Shown one piece after another: positions 25,300 to 33,889 of a stretch of DNA of 64,000 nt. Under the pieces are notes generated by a model. That model saw nothing but the letters and a program-made list of their open reading frames with translations. It had not been told where the DNA came from and searched no databases. How positions within the stretch are numbered: position 1 is the first letter of the stretch; each line of letters opens with the position of its first letter. The position numbers and the translations under genes are program-made. Origin of the DNA: Micromonospora phaseoli (GTDB taxonomy: Bacteria > Actinomycetota > Actinomycetes > Mycobacteriales > Micromonosporaceae); assembly GCF_900109115.1 (NCBI RefSeq), contig NZ_FNYV01000017.1:39479-103478 (forward strand), given 5' to 3'.

Positions 25300-26979
25300 T
25301 CAACGACCGATCGCGGCGCGTACGTCGGCGACGGCCACCGTACGCAGTTCGTCGAGAGTGGGCCGCTGGCCGGATTGTCGCAACCGCTGCGCCTGCGTCT
25401 TGCGGACACCCTCGAACAGCTTGCGGGCCTCGCGGGCGTTGCCGAAGTTCTGGTCCCGCTCGATGCTGCCGAAGTGTTCCCGGAGCACCTCGGAGACGCC
25501 GTCGGCGAGCAGGTACTCGTCGCCGCCGGCCATCCGTTCCACGATGACGACCAACTGCTCGGGTGAGTAGTTACCGAACTCCACGGTCTTGGCGAAACGG
25601 GAGGCCAGACCGGGGTTTGCGTCGAGGAACTGCAACATCTCGCCGGTGTAGCCGGCGGCGATCACCGCGACCTCGTCGCGATGGTCCTCCATCAGCTTGA
25701 CCAGCGTGTCGATGGCCTCCTGACCGAAGTCGCCGCCGGTGCCGGACGAGCGGGAGAGGGTGTACGCCTCGTCGATGAAGAGCACGCCTCCGCGCGCCAA
25801 CTCGAACGCCGCAGCGGTCTTCTCGGCGGTGTGGCCGATGTACTGGCCGACCAGGTCGCGCCGGGAGACCTCGCGGAACGCGCCGCCGGGCAGTGCACCC
25901 AACGCGGCCAGTAGATCGCCGTAGATGCGTGCCACGGTGGTCTTTCCGGTACCGGGCGCTCCCGCGAAGATCAGGTGGTGGCTGACCGCGCCGACCGGTA
26001 GCCCGGCGCTGCGCCGCCACTCGTTGACCTGGATCTCGTCGATGAGGGCGCGGACCTCCGCCTTCACCGACTCCAGGCCGACCATCGCCTCGAGCTCGGC
26101 CAGCAGCTTCTCCACCTTTGCGGTGTCCTGCGGCGCTACGGCGCGGGCGGCGTCGGCACCGAAGGCGGCCTTCTTGTTCGCCGTGCCCGCCACGATGGTC
26201 GGTGTGGCCCCCTCGGCGACCTCGATCGCCGGTTGGGCGGTGTTCTCGGTGGTGCAATCATCGACGGTGCCGTGGCAGCCACGGGCGAAGGAGATGGCCG
26301 GGCCGCGGGTGTCGCGGATCCGGCAGCGGCGCAGGACCGGTGCGCTCTGGTGCACCACGACCACCCCGGCGTGGCCGGTCTGGGAGATGTCGCAGGCCTC
26401 GATCGTGGGCTTGCCGTACTGGTAGACGTAGATGCCCCGGTTGCCGCAGCGGGCCACGGTGCTGGTGCGAATCGTCGGAGCGGCTCCGATCCGCACGATG
26501 ATGCCGTCCTCGCTGAGGTCGGTGAACTCGCACCCCTCGACGCTGCCGTCGGAGTCCTCCACCACCAGGCCGTAGCGGCCGCCGGTCACCCGGCAGCGGG
26601 CCAGGGTGAACTCCGATCGGCCGGCGACCTGGATCGCCGCGCCGAAGCCGGCGCTCAGCTCACACCCGGTCATGGTGAGCTTCGCCCGGTCGGCCACCAC
26701 GACCGGCGCATCCCCCGCCTTCAGGACGAGGTCGCGTAGCTCCAGCCGCCCCGCATTGCAGGAGACCGTCGGGTACGCGCCCGAGGAGGCGTCGATGGTG
26801 ACGGTGCCCGCGCCCTGCGCGGCGACCACAGTGACCGCGCGGTCGTTGACGAACAGCGCCTCGTGGTAAGTGCCGGGGCTGACGGAGACAACAGTGTCAT
26901 CACCGGCCACCGACAGCGCCTCCCCGATGGACGGGTAGGCGCCGGGCTGATCCGCGGAGACGAGAAGGGTGCGCGTCAT
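25300..26979 (-). CDS. eccA: EccA-type AAA+ ATPase with N-terminal parallel beta-helix
   Basis: The 559-residue protein has two parts. Residues 1-270 are a right-handed parallel beta-helix, with repeating short strands (GRLELRDLVLKAG, AKLTMTGCELSAG, SEFTLARCRVTGG, PTIEACDISQTG). Residues 300-559 are a CbbX/EccA AAA+ module with LIFAGAPGTGKTTVARIYG (Walker A, about 343), GGVLFIDEAYTL (Walker B), IAAGYTGEM (sensor 1) and FGNAREARKLFE (sensor 2). Mycobacterial EccA has a TPR N-terminus instead. It is expected to act on ESX substrates or chaperones in the cytosol. It is the first gene of the eccA-eccE operon, divergent from the deaminase gene. Confidence 0.88.
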   Translation of the reverse strand: MTRTLLVSADQPGAYPSIGEALSVAGDDTVVSVSPGTYHEALFVNDRAVTVVAAQGAGTVTIDASSGAYPTVSCNAGRLELRDLVLKAGDAPVVVADRAKLTMTGCELSAGFGAAIQVAGRSEFTLARCRVTGGRYGLVVEDSDGSVEGCEFTDLSEDGIIVRIGAAPTIRTSTVARCGNRGIYVYQYGKPTIEACDISQTGHAGVVVVHQSAPVLRRCRIRDTRGPAISFARGCHGTVDDCTTENTAQPAIEVAEGATPTIVAGTANKKAAFGADAARAVAPQDTAKVEKLLAELEAMVGLESVKAEVRALIDEIQVNEWRRSAGLPVGAVSHHLIFAGAPGTGKTTVARIYGDLLAALGALPGGAFREVSRRDLVGQYIGHTAEKTAAAFELARGGVLFIDEAYTLSRSSGTGGDFGQEAIDTLVKLMEDHRDEVAVIAAGYTGEMLQFLDANPGLASRFAKTVEFGNYSPEQLVVIVERMAGGDEYLLADGVSEVLREHFGSIERDQNFGNAREARKLFEGVRKTQAQRLRQSGQRPTLDELRTVAVADVRAAIGR

Positions 26980-27165
26980 GGCTCCGGCTCTGGATGGTGA
27001 AGAGAGGGCTGGACCGACGATATCCCAGCCGGCCCACCCCACGCGTGCCCCCGCAACCCCACCGCTGTGGTCGATGCGACGAAACCTCGTCCCACAGAAC
27101 TGCCACCCGGTCGACGCTCCGATTGGCTAGGCTCGTCGGATCTCTTGCGACGCTAGGGAGGACGG

Positions 27166-27549
27166 ATGGCGGATCTGCGGATGCTGCCGCTGGCGGCGGG
27201 TGCGCTGCTGGCCGACGGCACCGTCCACACGCACACCTCGGTACGCGGGGATGTGGCACCCGATCTGCACCCGGTGGTCCGACGTTTCCTGCACGGGCTC
27301 CCCGCCGAACAGCGCGAGCGTTTCACCGGCTGGTGCGCCGAGCCGGTGCTGATCTCAGATCGGCTGTACGCCGCCGAGGGCAGCGGTCCACCCCTCGAAG
27401 CGGCCCAGGCTCGCGCGGCGTTGTGGGGCGCGAAGATCCGGGTGGCCCGAGTGCGGGAGGAAGGCGACCCGCGCCATGGCGAGACCCAGCCGCCCTGTCG
27501 GTCCTGCGCGGCGATGCTCGACTGGTTCGGCATGCAGGCGCTGACATGA
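27166..27549 (+). CDS. YwqJ-like deaminase, stand-alone
   Basis: The 127-residue protein matches the YwqJ-type nucleotide-deaminase toxin fold: GWCAEPVLISD, where CxE gives a zinc Cys and the catalytic Glu (about residues 64-66), and PPCRSCAAML, where CxxC completes the zinc site. The same fold is part of the giant toxin at 47640-48160 (KCAEVALVSD, PPCRSC). It has no secretion signal or WXG leader of its own. GGGAGGACGG precedes ATG 27166, and its stop overlaps the SUKH-3 gene by ATGA. It may be an orphan toxin domain kept as a pair with its antidote, or a domesticated deaminase. Confidence 0.75.
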   Translation: MADLRMLPLAAGALLADGTVHTHTSVRGDVAPDLHPVVRRFLHGLPAEQRERFTGWCAEPVLISDRLYAAEGSGPPLEAAQARAALWGAKIRVARVREEGDPRHGETQPPCRSCAAMLDWFGMQALT

Positions 27550-28031
27550 CCGAACGTTTCCCACCCCTGGTGGCCGAGACGCTCACCGCCGCCGGTTGGT
27601 CGCCCGATCGCCGCGACGAGGAGAAGGGTCGTGAGTGGGGGCTACGCATCGCCGCCCACGCCGCGCCCGGCGGTCGCCAGCACACCGTGACGGCCCCGGC
27701 AGTCGAGGCGTACGCCGAATTCGGCGGGCTGCGGGTCCGCCCGCAGGGCGACGGTGAGCAGATCGCGCCGAGCGACTTCCAACTCGACCCGTTCCTGGTG
27801 CGGCACTCGGTGGAGACGCTCGCCGAGCTGGCCGAGGCGACCGGCGCCGCGCTGAGCCCGCTGGGCGAGGAGGGGGACGGCACCGGGATTCTCGCCATCG
27901 ACGAGCAGGGGCGAGTTTTCGCGTTGGACCACACCGGGGACTGGTTCCTCGGCGCGAGTATCGACGAGGCCCTCACCACGCTGGTGCTCGGTCGGTCACC
28001 CCGTCGGGTACGCGGGGACGGCACCTGGTGA
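27546..28031 (+). CDS. SUKH-3 family immunity protein
   Basis: The 161-residue protein has the SUKH-3 pattern: VAETLTAAGWSPDR at the start, AYAEFGGLRV in the middle and GILAIDEQGRVFALDHTGDWFLG at the end. SUKH-3 proteins are commonly found beside YwqJ-type deaminase toxins as antidotes. The overlap with the deaminase stop (ATGA) and with the next start (GTGA) makes a coupled three-gene unit. Confidence 0.82.
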   Translation: MTERFPPLVAETLTAAGWSPDRRDEEKGREWGLRIAAHAAPGGRQHTVTAPAVEAYAEFGGLRVRPQGDGEQIAPSDFQLDPFLVRHSVETLAELAEATGAALSPLGEEGDGTGILAIDEQGRVFALDHTGDWFLGASIDEALTTLVLGRSPRRVRGDGTW

Positions 28032-29290
28032 CCGACTGGCAGCCGACCACCGCGACCGAGCGGGCGTTGATGGCCGCCACAGCGGCCGACGACCGCGAGA
28101 GCTTCCTCACCGAACTCGTCGGCGGTCCGCTGCTACTGCCCGTGTCCCCGGCGGCGGCGGCCGGCCACGAGCCGGCCGGATGGCCGACCGGCCGGCATGA
28201 CGGGGTCACCCATGTGGTCGCGTACACCTCGCCGGCGGCGATCGCCGCCGGCCTGCCCGGCCAGTCGGTCAGCTACCGCGTCACGGGGTTCGCCGATGTC
28301 GCCGCCGACTGGCCCGACGACGACTGGATGCTGGCGATCGATCCCGGGCTGCCGATCGCCGTCCGACTCACCGCCGACGAACTCCGTACGCTGGCCGCGC
28401 CGACGCTCGCGGCCGAGCGGCCGTTGCGGGATGCGATCCTGCGGGAGGACCCGGACGCGTTGATGTCCGTGCTGTTCCGGGCCGAACTGGTGCTGCCGCT
28501 GCGACCGGACGGCCCGACGACGCGGGACCTGTCCGACCCGGAGTTCCCGTGGTGGACCCTCCCCGACGAGCAGGGCCGGGCCAGCCTGCCGGTGTTCACC
28601 TCCGAGGCTCGCCTGCGCCAGGCGCTCGGCGACCGTGACCTCGTGGTGGTCAGCAGCCTCCAGCTCACCGATCACTGGCCGGACCTGTCCTGGCAGCTGC
28701 TACTCAACCCGGAGACGCCGCTCGCTGCGGCCCTGCCCGGCGCGGCGCTGCTCACGCTGCGCGACTGGGTGGCTGAGCTGCGGCAGGTGGTCACCGCCGC
28801 GGCCGAGCAGGAACGACGCCGTCGCGAGACGGCCGGCTACGCCGAGCCGTCGACGATGGGCCTGCCGGTGCCGATGCCGCGATCGGCCCCGGAAACCGCC
28901 GAGGACGAGGGGCCCGACCCCGACGTGCCGCTACTGCTGCAACTGGTCATTCCACACCGCTACCTCTCGTCCTACCTGGACGATGGCTACGACCGGGCGG
29001 CCGGACTGGTGCACGCCTGGCACGGCCCGGGGCGGGACACCCCGGTCCGGCTCTACCGACGCCTGGGACTGCTCGGTGAGGGTTCGCCCTTCGAGGAGTC
29101 GGACGAGTGGGTGCCGGTGCTGCGCTGGCCACCCAGCAAGGCCACGCCCGAGCAGTGGGGCCAGGGTCCACCCCGGATGGAGTCACTGGTCGTGCCGGAC
29201 GGGACCGAGCTGCGCTGCCTGCACCAGGACGGGCGCGACGAGCTGCTGGCCCGCTTCGAGGCAGCCAGCCGCCGCTGGTCGCCGGCCTGA
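28028..29290 (+). CDS. SseB-domain protein of the T7SS/toxin locus
   Basis: The 420-residue protein appears to hold two SseB-like N-terminal domains in tandem. Each has the pattern ESFLTELVGGPLLLPV then THVVAYTSPAAI, and VLFRAELVLPLRPDG then ASLPVFTSEARLRQAL, followed by a C-terminal region of about 180 residues. SseB domains occur widely in actinobacterial secretion and toxin loci and are thought to mediate protein binding. GTG 28028 overlaps the SUKH-3 stop. The exact role is unknown; chaperone or anti-toxin support are possibilities. Confidence 0.72.
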   Translation: MTDWQPTTATERALMAATAADDRESFLTELVGGPLLLPVSPAAAAGHEPAGWPTGRHDGVTHVVAYTSPAAIAAGLPGQSVSYRVTGFADVAADWPDDDWMLAIDPGLPIAVRLTADELRTLAAPTLAAERPLRDAILREDPDALMSVLFRAELVLPLRPDGPTTRDLSDPEFPWWTLPDEQGRASLPVFTSEARLRQALGDRDLVVVSSLQLTDHWPDLSWQLLLNPETPLAAALPGAALLTLRDWVAELRQVVTAAAEQERRRRETAGYAEPSTMGLPVPMPRSAPETAEDEGPDPDVPLLLQLVIPHRYLSSYLDDGYDRAAGLVHAWHGPGRDTPVRLYRRLGLLGEGSPFEESDEWVPVLRWPPSKATPEQWGQGPPRMESLVVPDGTELRCLHQDGRDELLARFEAASRRWSPA

Positions 29291-29357
29291 ACGCCGAGCC
29301 GGCCTGAGCGGCCCAGCCTGCCCCGAGCGACCAGCCGGCCTGACGTTGCACCGCCGA

Positions 29358-29373
29358 ACCGCTGTCGAGCGGT
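29358..29373. terminator. Short hairpin between convergent genes
   Basis: ACCGCT-GTCG-AGCGGT forms a 6-bp stem with a GTCG tetraloop between the convergent SseB-like and membrane protein genes. It is modest in stability and lacks a T run. Confidence 0.35.
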
Positions 29374-29389
29374 GCCGGTCCTCGGGCGG

Positions 29390-29917
29390 TCAGCGACGAC
29401 GGCCGGTGAACCAGGCGCGGGCCGGCGGACTCTTGATCAGCGCGAGTGACACGCCGGCCAGCCCACCCACGACGAGTGGGGTGACCATCGTCGGGTGGTA
29501 GCTGAGCTTGCCCTGCACGAGCAGCACGACGATGACGACGACGAAGAGCCCGAAGGTGAAGCCCGCCGGCACCGCCAGCCCCTCCGCGCTGTCGCCGACC
29601 CAGGCCATGAGCATGCCGAGCGATCCGAGCAGCACCACCAGCAGGGCGATGCCGAGCCCGCCCGCGCCGATGCACACCACCAGGAACCTGCCGAGCCCGT
29701 CGCCCTCGGAGCGCAGCATCGCCCGGAAGAAGGCGAAACCGGCGATCAACCAGGTGACGATAGACGGCACCATCAGCAGCACGGCGAGGATCACGACGAC
29801 CGGGCGGCGACGCGGCGGCAGCGTGGCTGGCGGCGTCCCCCATGCCCCGGTCGGCTGTTGGGCCGGTGACGGACCGAGGATCGGCGATGACGATCCCTCG
29901 GCTGGCGGTGTCGGCAT
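29390..29917 (-). CDS. Small multi-pass membrane protein of the T7SS locus
   Basis: The 175-residue protein has a Pro-rich N-terminus of about 35 residues and four hydrophobic segments (VVVILAVLLMVPSIVTWLIAGF, FLVVCIGAGGLGIALLVVLLG, AGFTFGLFVVVIVVLLV, TPLVVGGLAGVSLAL). ATG 29917 follows GAGGAGGCG. It lies 20 nt after a mycosin gene, so it probably belongs to that unit. No known family is recognised. Confidence 0.7.
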   Translation of the reverse strand: MPTPPAEGSSSPILGPSPAQQPTGAWGTPPATLPPRRRPVVVILAVLLMVPSIVTWLIAGFAFFRAMLRSEGDGLGRFLVVCIGAGGLGIALLVVLLGSLGMLMAWVGDSAEGLAVPAGFTFGLFVVVIVVLLVQGKLSYHPTMVTPLVVGGLAGVSLALIKSPPARAWFTGRRR

Positions 29918-29937
29918 GGACGCCTCCTCGAATCAGA

Positions 29938-31227
29938 TCAGCCGGACGGCCGTCGCCACACCCCGTCGTCGGTCGGAGTGGAGGCAGGGAGCTGCTCGCT
30001 GGGCGCGTCCGGTGCCGGCGGTCCGGGCGCCCCGCTCGTGGCGAGCGCGTTTTCCGGGGCGATGGCCCCTGCCCTGCGCCGTCGCGAGCGGCGGCGGAGC
30101 CTGACTATGGCGATCACTATGCCGGCGAGGATGCCAAGGATCACGGCCCAGACCAGCACCACGATCACGATTTCCTCGATGTCGGGGCCGTCGCTACCCG
30201 CAGCGCGGGCAGCGGCCAATGGGTCGTCCACCTCCGGCCGGCCGGTGGACGCGGTGCGGCTGGCCCGCCCGTCGGGCTCGCCGGTCAATGCTTCGCGCAG
30301 GTCGAGTGCGCCCCATCCGTAGTACTCGTCGTGGCCCGGCTCGCCGGCGTCTTCGGCGGTCTCCATCAGGCGCAGGAACAGCTGGTACGCGCTCAGGTCG
30401 GGGTACTCGGCCTTGATCAGGGCCATGGCACCGGAGACGACCGCGCTGCTGGTGCTGCTGCCGGTCGTGGTGCGGTACCGGCCGCCGGGCACGGCCACCA
30501 CCATGTCCTGGCCGGGCGCGGCGATGTCGACCCGCAGGTCCAGCGTGCCCGGCACGGAGGCCGCCTTGCTGATGACTCCCTTGCGGTCGACGCCGTTGAC
30601 GCCGATGCAGCCGGGATGCGCGGCCGGATTGCCGACGAGGATGTCATCGTCGTTGCCGGCGGAGGCGACCACGACCACGTTGCTCTGGTAAGCGCGCTCG
30701 ACGGCCTGGTTCAGCTCGTCGTTGAAGCTGCTGGAGAGCGACACGTTGATCACGTCAGCGCCGGCGTCGACTGCCCAGCTGATGCCCGCGGCGAGCGCCG
30801 TCGGCGCGATCGGCGCATTGCCTTCCTTCTTGATGGTCACCGGCAGGATCTTGGCCTTCGGCGCGACGCCGAGGATCCCGTCCCGGCCGCCGGTGCCGTG
30901 TCCGTGACCAGCGATCAGCGACGCCACTCCGGTGCCGTGCCCGATCCGATCGACCCGACCCTTGGCGTCGTCGTCGTAGAGGTCGACGCCGGGCAGGACG
31001 TTGCCCCGCAGGTCCGGATGCGTGGGGTCCACCCCGCTGTCGACGACCGCAACGGTGACACCCTCGCCCTGCGTGATCTTGTGGAGCTCGGCCAGCTCCA
31101 GGGCCTTGACGTGCCACGAGTCGTCGCGGACGGAATCCGCCAGGGCGGGTGCGGCCGGCAGGGTGAGGGCGGCCAGGACGCTCGTGGTGGCGAGCGCGGC
31201 GGCTGCCGCTCGGGTGAGGACACGCAT
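29938..31227 (-). CDS. mycP: Mycosin (MycP), subtilisin-like membrane protease of the T7SS, copy 1
   Basis: The 429-residue S8 protease has a signal peptide (MRVLTR, cleavage near ALAD), and a catalytic Asp in VAVVDSGVD (about 62), His in GHGTGVAS (about 100) and Ser in GSSTSSAVVSGAM (about 257). A C-terminal membrane helix (IVIVVLVWAVILGILAGIVIAIV) and a Pro-rich cytosolic tail follow. Mycosins sit on the outer face of the ESX membrane complex and stabilise it. The Ser motif GSSTSSA departs from the usual GTSxAAP but keeps the serine. GAGGAAGG precedes ATG 31227. Confidence 0.88.
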   Translation of the reverse strand: MRVLTRAAAAALATTSVLAALTLPAAPALADSVRDDSWHVKALELAELHKITQGEGVTVAVVDSGVDPTHPDLRGNVLPGVDLYDDDAKGRVDRIGHGTGVASLIAGHGHGTGGRDGILGVAPKAKILPVTIKKEGNAPIAPTALAAGISWAVDAGADVINVSLSSSFNDELNQAVERAYQSNVVVVASAGNDDDILVGNPAAHPGCIGVNGVDRKGVISKAASVPGTLDLRVDIAAPGQDMVVAVPGGRYRTTTGSSTSSAVVSGAMALIKAEYPDLSAYQLFLRLMETAEDAGEPGHDEYYGWGALDLREALTGEPDGRASRTASTGRPEVDDPLAAARAAGSDGPDIEEIVIVVLVWAVILGILAGIVIAIVRLRRRSRRRRAGAIAPENALATSGAPGPPAPDAPSEQLPASTPTDDGVWRRPSG

Positions 31228-31294
31228 GCCCGTCAGCCTTCCTCTGTGGGCCGTCGTGCCGGACGGCCGGGATTGGACGGTCACCGCATGGTAC

Positions 31295-31326
31295 GGGCCG
31301 GCAACCCAAGGTTGGGTGACCGGCCC
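31295..31326 (-). terminator. Strong bipartite hairpin after the Pro/Gly-rich WXG gene
   Basis: GGGCCGG (31295-31301) pairs with CCGGCCC (31320-31326), and inside it ACCCAA (31304-31309) pairs with TTGGGT (31312-31317), separated by a 2x2 mismatch. It lies 9 nt after the stop of the 31335-33107 gene and before the mycosin start, so it should end the eccC operon or reduce read-through. Confidence 0.65.
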
Positions 31327-31334
31327 GCCCGCGG

Positions 31335-33107
31335 TCAGCTCTGGCCGAGCGTCCTGCCCTGCTCACGGGGCCGGTGCTCGGCAGGGGCCTCCACCACGCC
31401 GACGGCGGACGACTCGGTGACCCACAACTCGTCGTCGCCCTCGCCGTACTCCCAGGTCTCCTGATCCCCGTCGCGCGGGGCACCCTTGCGCGGGGGTGGA
31501 TTGGCCGGCCCGCCGCGCCGGCCGCCAAGCGACGGTGCCGGCCCGGTGGTCGGTGCGGGGCGCCCGGCGCCCGCGCCGGCGCGTCCGCTCAGATCGGGCC
31601 GCGCACCGCCGGTCGGCTGCCGGCCGACCGGCGGCTGGCCGGCTGCGGGCTTGCCGGTCGACGGCTGGCCCGGCCGGCCGGTCATCGGCGAACCGGCCTT
31701 GGGCGGACCGCCCGGCCCGGCACCCCGCTGGCCACCGAGGCTGGGCGGCGGCGAGGAGGGACGGCCCGGCGCGGTGCCCCGCTGGCCGGAGCCGGCGGTG
31801 GAGCCCGGCAGACGCGGGCTCGACGGTGGTGGGGGTGCCGACCCGCCCGGCCTGCCACCCAGGCCCGGTCGGCCCCGGCCACCGCCGGGTGCCCCGGTGC
31901 CGGTGTTGCCGGGCAGGGTCGGACGGTTCGGCGCGGTACCCCGCCGGCCACCGCCCGGTGCTCCGGACCCGCTGCCCGGGCCACCGGCTCCGGGAAGCGT
32001 GGGGCGGTTGGGCCCCGGCCCACGGCCACCGGGTGCGCCGGGACCGCCAGAACCCGGCAGGGTGGTCCGGGGCGCGTTCGGCCGAGCTCCCGAGTTCGAT
32101 GCGGTCGGACCAGGTCCGATCGGTCGGGGCCCGGCCACCGGCGGCACCACCGGACCGGGTGTCACGGGGGCGCTCGGTGCGGTGGTGACGGGCGGGGCGG
32201 CCGGCGGTGGGGCCGGCGGCGCGGCCGCGCCGCCGGCGAGACCGACGCCCTCCGGGAGATTGGCTGGCGGCGGGGCCACCGGCCCGGCCGGCCCATCGCC
32301 CACGTCGGGTTGGGTCGGCATGCCCGGTCGGTTCGGCATGCCCGGCCGGTTCGGGGCGGCTCCGGCCACGGGCGCGCCGGGCCGGGGTGCTCCCGGAACG
32401 CCCGGTCCGGGCACGTCGGACGGATTTCTGAAGACCGCATCGGTCGGGCCTTTGAACTTTCCGCCCCGGGAGATGTTGGAGATGTAGACGTCGATGTAGA
32501 GGTCGGCCAGCGGCTTGGCGATGTTCTTGGCGCGCTGGTGGAACTCGTTCTGCACGTCCTCGTACGACTTGGCGTCGTTGCCGGTGACGCCGGGGATCCA
32601 GTCGACGAGGTCGGAAGGCTGGAAGCCCTCGTCGTTCGTCCGACGTTCTCCCTGCCGGGTCTGCTCGGCCTGGTACTCCTGCCAGAGCGTCTTCATCTCC
32701 CGCTGGGCGGTCTCGATCTTGCTGGCGAGTTGGTCCAGGCCGGTGGCGTTGTTGGTGGCCACGTCCTTCCACTCGTCGAGCGAGTGCAGGGTGGCGCCCA
32801 CCCGGGACATGAAGACCCGTGCGGCGGGTGACTGCCAGCGGGCATCCAGCGAGTCGGCGTGGCGTTTGAGGTTGTCCCGGGTGGTCTGCAGCAGGCTGGC
32901 AGCCCGTCGCCACATGTCGGCGAGCGCGGTGGTGCGCTCGTCGCTCTCCTTTCGGACGTACTCCCACATCTGCTCGACGTTCACCGAGTCCCACGCCGTG
33001 GGCTCGTACGGCGTGGAGTCGGCGGCCCGCTCAGCGGCGTAGTCGTCCGACACGCCGGAATACATCGGGTAGCTGATCGGCTGCCAACCGTAGTAGTCGT
33101 CGCTCAT
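31335..33107 (-). CDS. WXG100/PPE-like secretion substrate with long Pro/Gly-rich tail
   Basis: In this 590-residue protein, residues 35-190 are helical and WXG-like (SVNVEQMWEYVRKES, LDARWQSPAARVFMSRV), with a conserved-looking region to about 235. The remaining 340 residues are almost entirely Pro, Gly, Arg, Ala and Thr, with motifs such as RPTLPG and RPGMPNRPGMP, ending in an acidic stretch (ETWEYGEGDDELWV). The layout recalls EspB/PPE-type ESX substrates: a helical secretion domain plus a disordered or surface-active tail. GAGGAGCGGGG precedes ATG 33107. It is 32 nt from the upstream Esx-like gene. Confidence 0.75.
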   Translation of the reverse strand: MSDDYYGWQPISYPMYSGVSDDYAAERAADSTPYEPTAWDSVNVEQMWEYVRKESDERTTALADMWRRAASLLQTTRDNLKRHADSLDARWQSPAARVFMSRVGATLHSLDEWKDVATNNATGLDQLASKIETAQREMKTLWQEYQAEQTRQGERRTNDEGFQPSDLVDWIPGVTGNDAKSYEDVQNEFHQRAKNIAKPLADLYIDVYISNISRGGKFKGPTDAVFRNPSDVPGPGVPGAPRPGAPVAGAAPNRPGMPNRPGMPTQPDVGDGPAGPVAPPPANLPEGVGLAGGAAAPPAPPPAAPPVTTAPSAPVTPGPVVPPVAGPRPIGPGPTASNSGARPNAPRTTLPGSGGPGAPGGRGPGPNRPTLPGAGGPGSGSGAPGGGRRGTAPNRPTLPGNTGTGAPGGGRGRPGLGGRPGGSAPPPPSSPRLPGSTAGSGQRGTAPGRPSSPPPSLGGQRGAGPGGPPKAGSPMTGRPGQPSTGKPAAGQPPVGRQPTGGARPDLSGRAGAGAGRPAPTTGPAPSLGGRRGGPANPPPRKGAPRDGDQETWEYGEGDDELWVTESSAVGVVEAPAEHRPREQGRTLGQS

Positions 33108-33139
33108 CCCCGCTCCTCAGATCCCGCCCCGTGTCACCG

Positions 33140-33760
33140 TCACCGAAGATCCGACTGGTCCAGATGGAGCTCAGGGTCGTGCATGAGCTCGCCGTCGCTG
33201 GGGATCAGGTAGGCGCCGGACCCCTCGCCGACGACATCCGCCTTGGCCCACGCCGGGGTCTCCTCGCGCTGTTCCCCGGTCGGGCAGGAGTCCATGCCGG
33301 CATAGGGGTTCATCGGCGTCGGGTTCAGGGCCTCCGCGGGCACCGCGTCCGCGGGGTTCTCGCCACTCTGCTCCCACTTGCCACTGAGGGTGTCCTGGCC
33401 GTCGACGGCGGTGAACGCGTTGTAGACGTCCTCATTTGTGGCCTGGGACAGCGCATCGCCGGTCAGGTATTCCGCCGAGATGGACATGGCGGCCATGCTC
33501 AGCGAGGTGAGGCCCTTCATCACGTCGCCCATCAGGGCGGACACCGCCACCCGGCTCTCGTCGTGCCGGCCCCGGAAGAACGCCGCCTCCTTGAGCCCGC
33601 CGCCGCCGAACGGCGCCTGCACGGTGAGCATGGGGCGCAGGCCGTTGTCGAAGCTGGGCTGGAAGTTGGTCTCCATCTCCTTGCGGATGGCGTCCGCGAA
33701 GTCCTTCAGCTGCTGAATATCGACGTCGATCTGCTCGTCGACGAGCCACGCGTCGCTCAT
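33140..33760 (-). CDS. Esx-like helical protein of the eccC operon
   Basis: The 206-residue protein has a mainly helical N-terminal 110 residues (VDIQQLKDFADAIRKEMETNFQ) and a polar C-terminus. No classic WXG is seen, but its size, the helix pattern and its place between eccC and the WXG/PPE-like gene suggest an ESX substrate or partner of the next protein. GGGAGGG lies just before ATG 33760; the in-frame start 21 nt upstream is less likely. Confidence 0.65.
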   Translation of the reverse strand: MSDAWLVDEQIDVDIQQLKDFADAIRKEMETNFQPSFDNGLRPMLTVQAPFGGGGLKEAAFFRGRHDESRVAVSALMGDVMKGLTSLSMAAMSISAEYLTGDALSQATNEDVYNAFTAVDGQDTLSGKWEQSGENPADAVPAEALNPTPMNPYAGMDSCPTGEQREETPAWAKADVVGEGSGAYLIPSDGELMHDPELHLDQSDLR

Positions 33761-33781
33761 GTCCCTCCCCCGTTCGCTCAC

Positions 33782-33840
33782 ACGGTGCCGGCGCGGCTGC
33801 TCTTCACTCGGGAAGGCCGAAGTCCGTAGCCGCGCACCGT
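33782..33840. repeat. Long imperfect inverted repeat upstream of the Esx-like gene
   Basis: The right arm AGCCGCGCACCGT (33828-33840) is complementary to ACGGTGC plus GCGGCT on the left (33782-33798, with a 4-nt bulge), enclosing about 29 nt. It lies in the 129-bp gap after eccC and would form a 13-bp stem in the leader of the downstream genes. It may be a regulatory hairpin, an attenuator or an operator. Confidence 0.45.
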
Positions 33841-33889
33841 AAGTCCACTCTGGCGGACAGTAGCCTCATCGGGCAACCCCGTACCGGGT

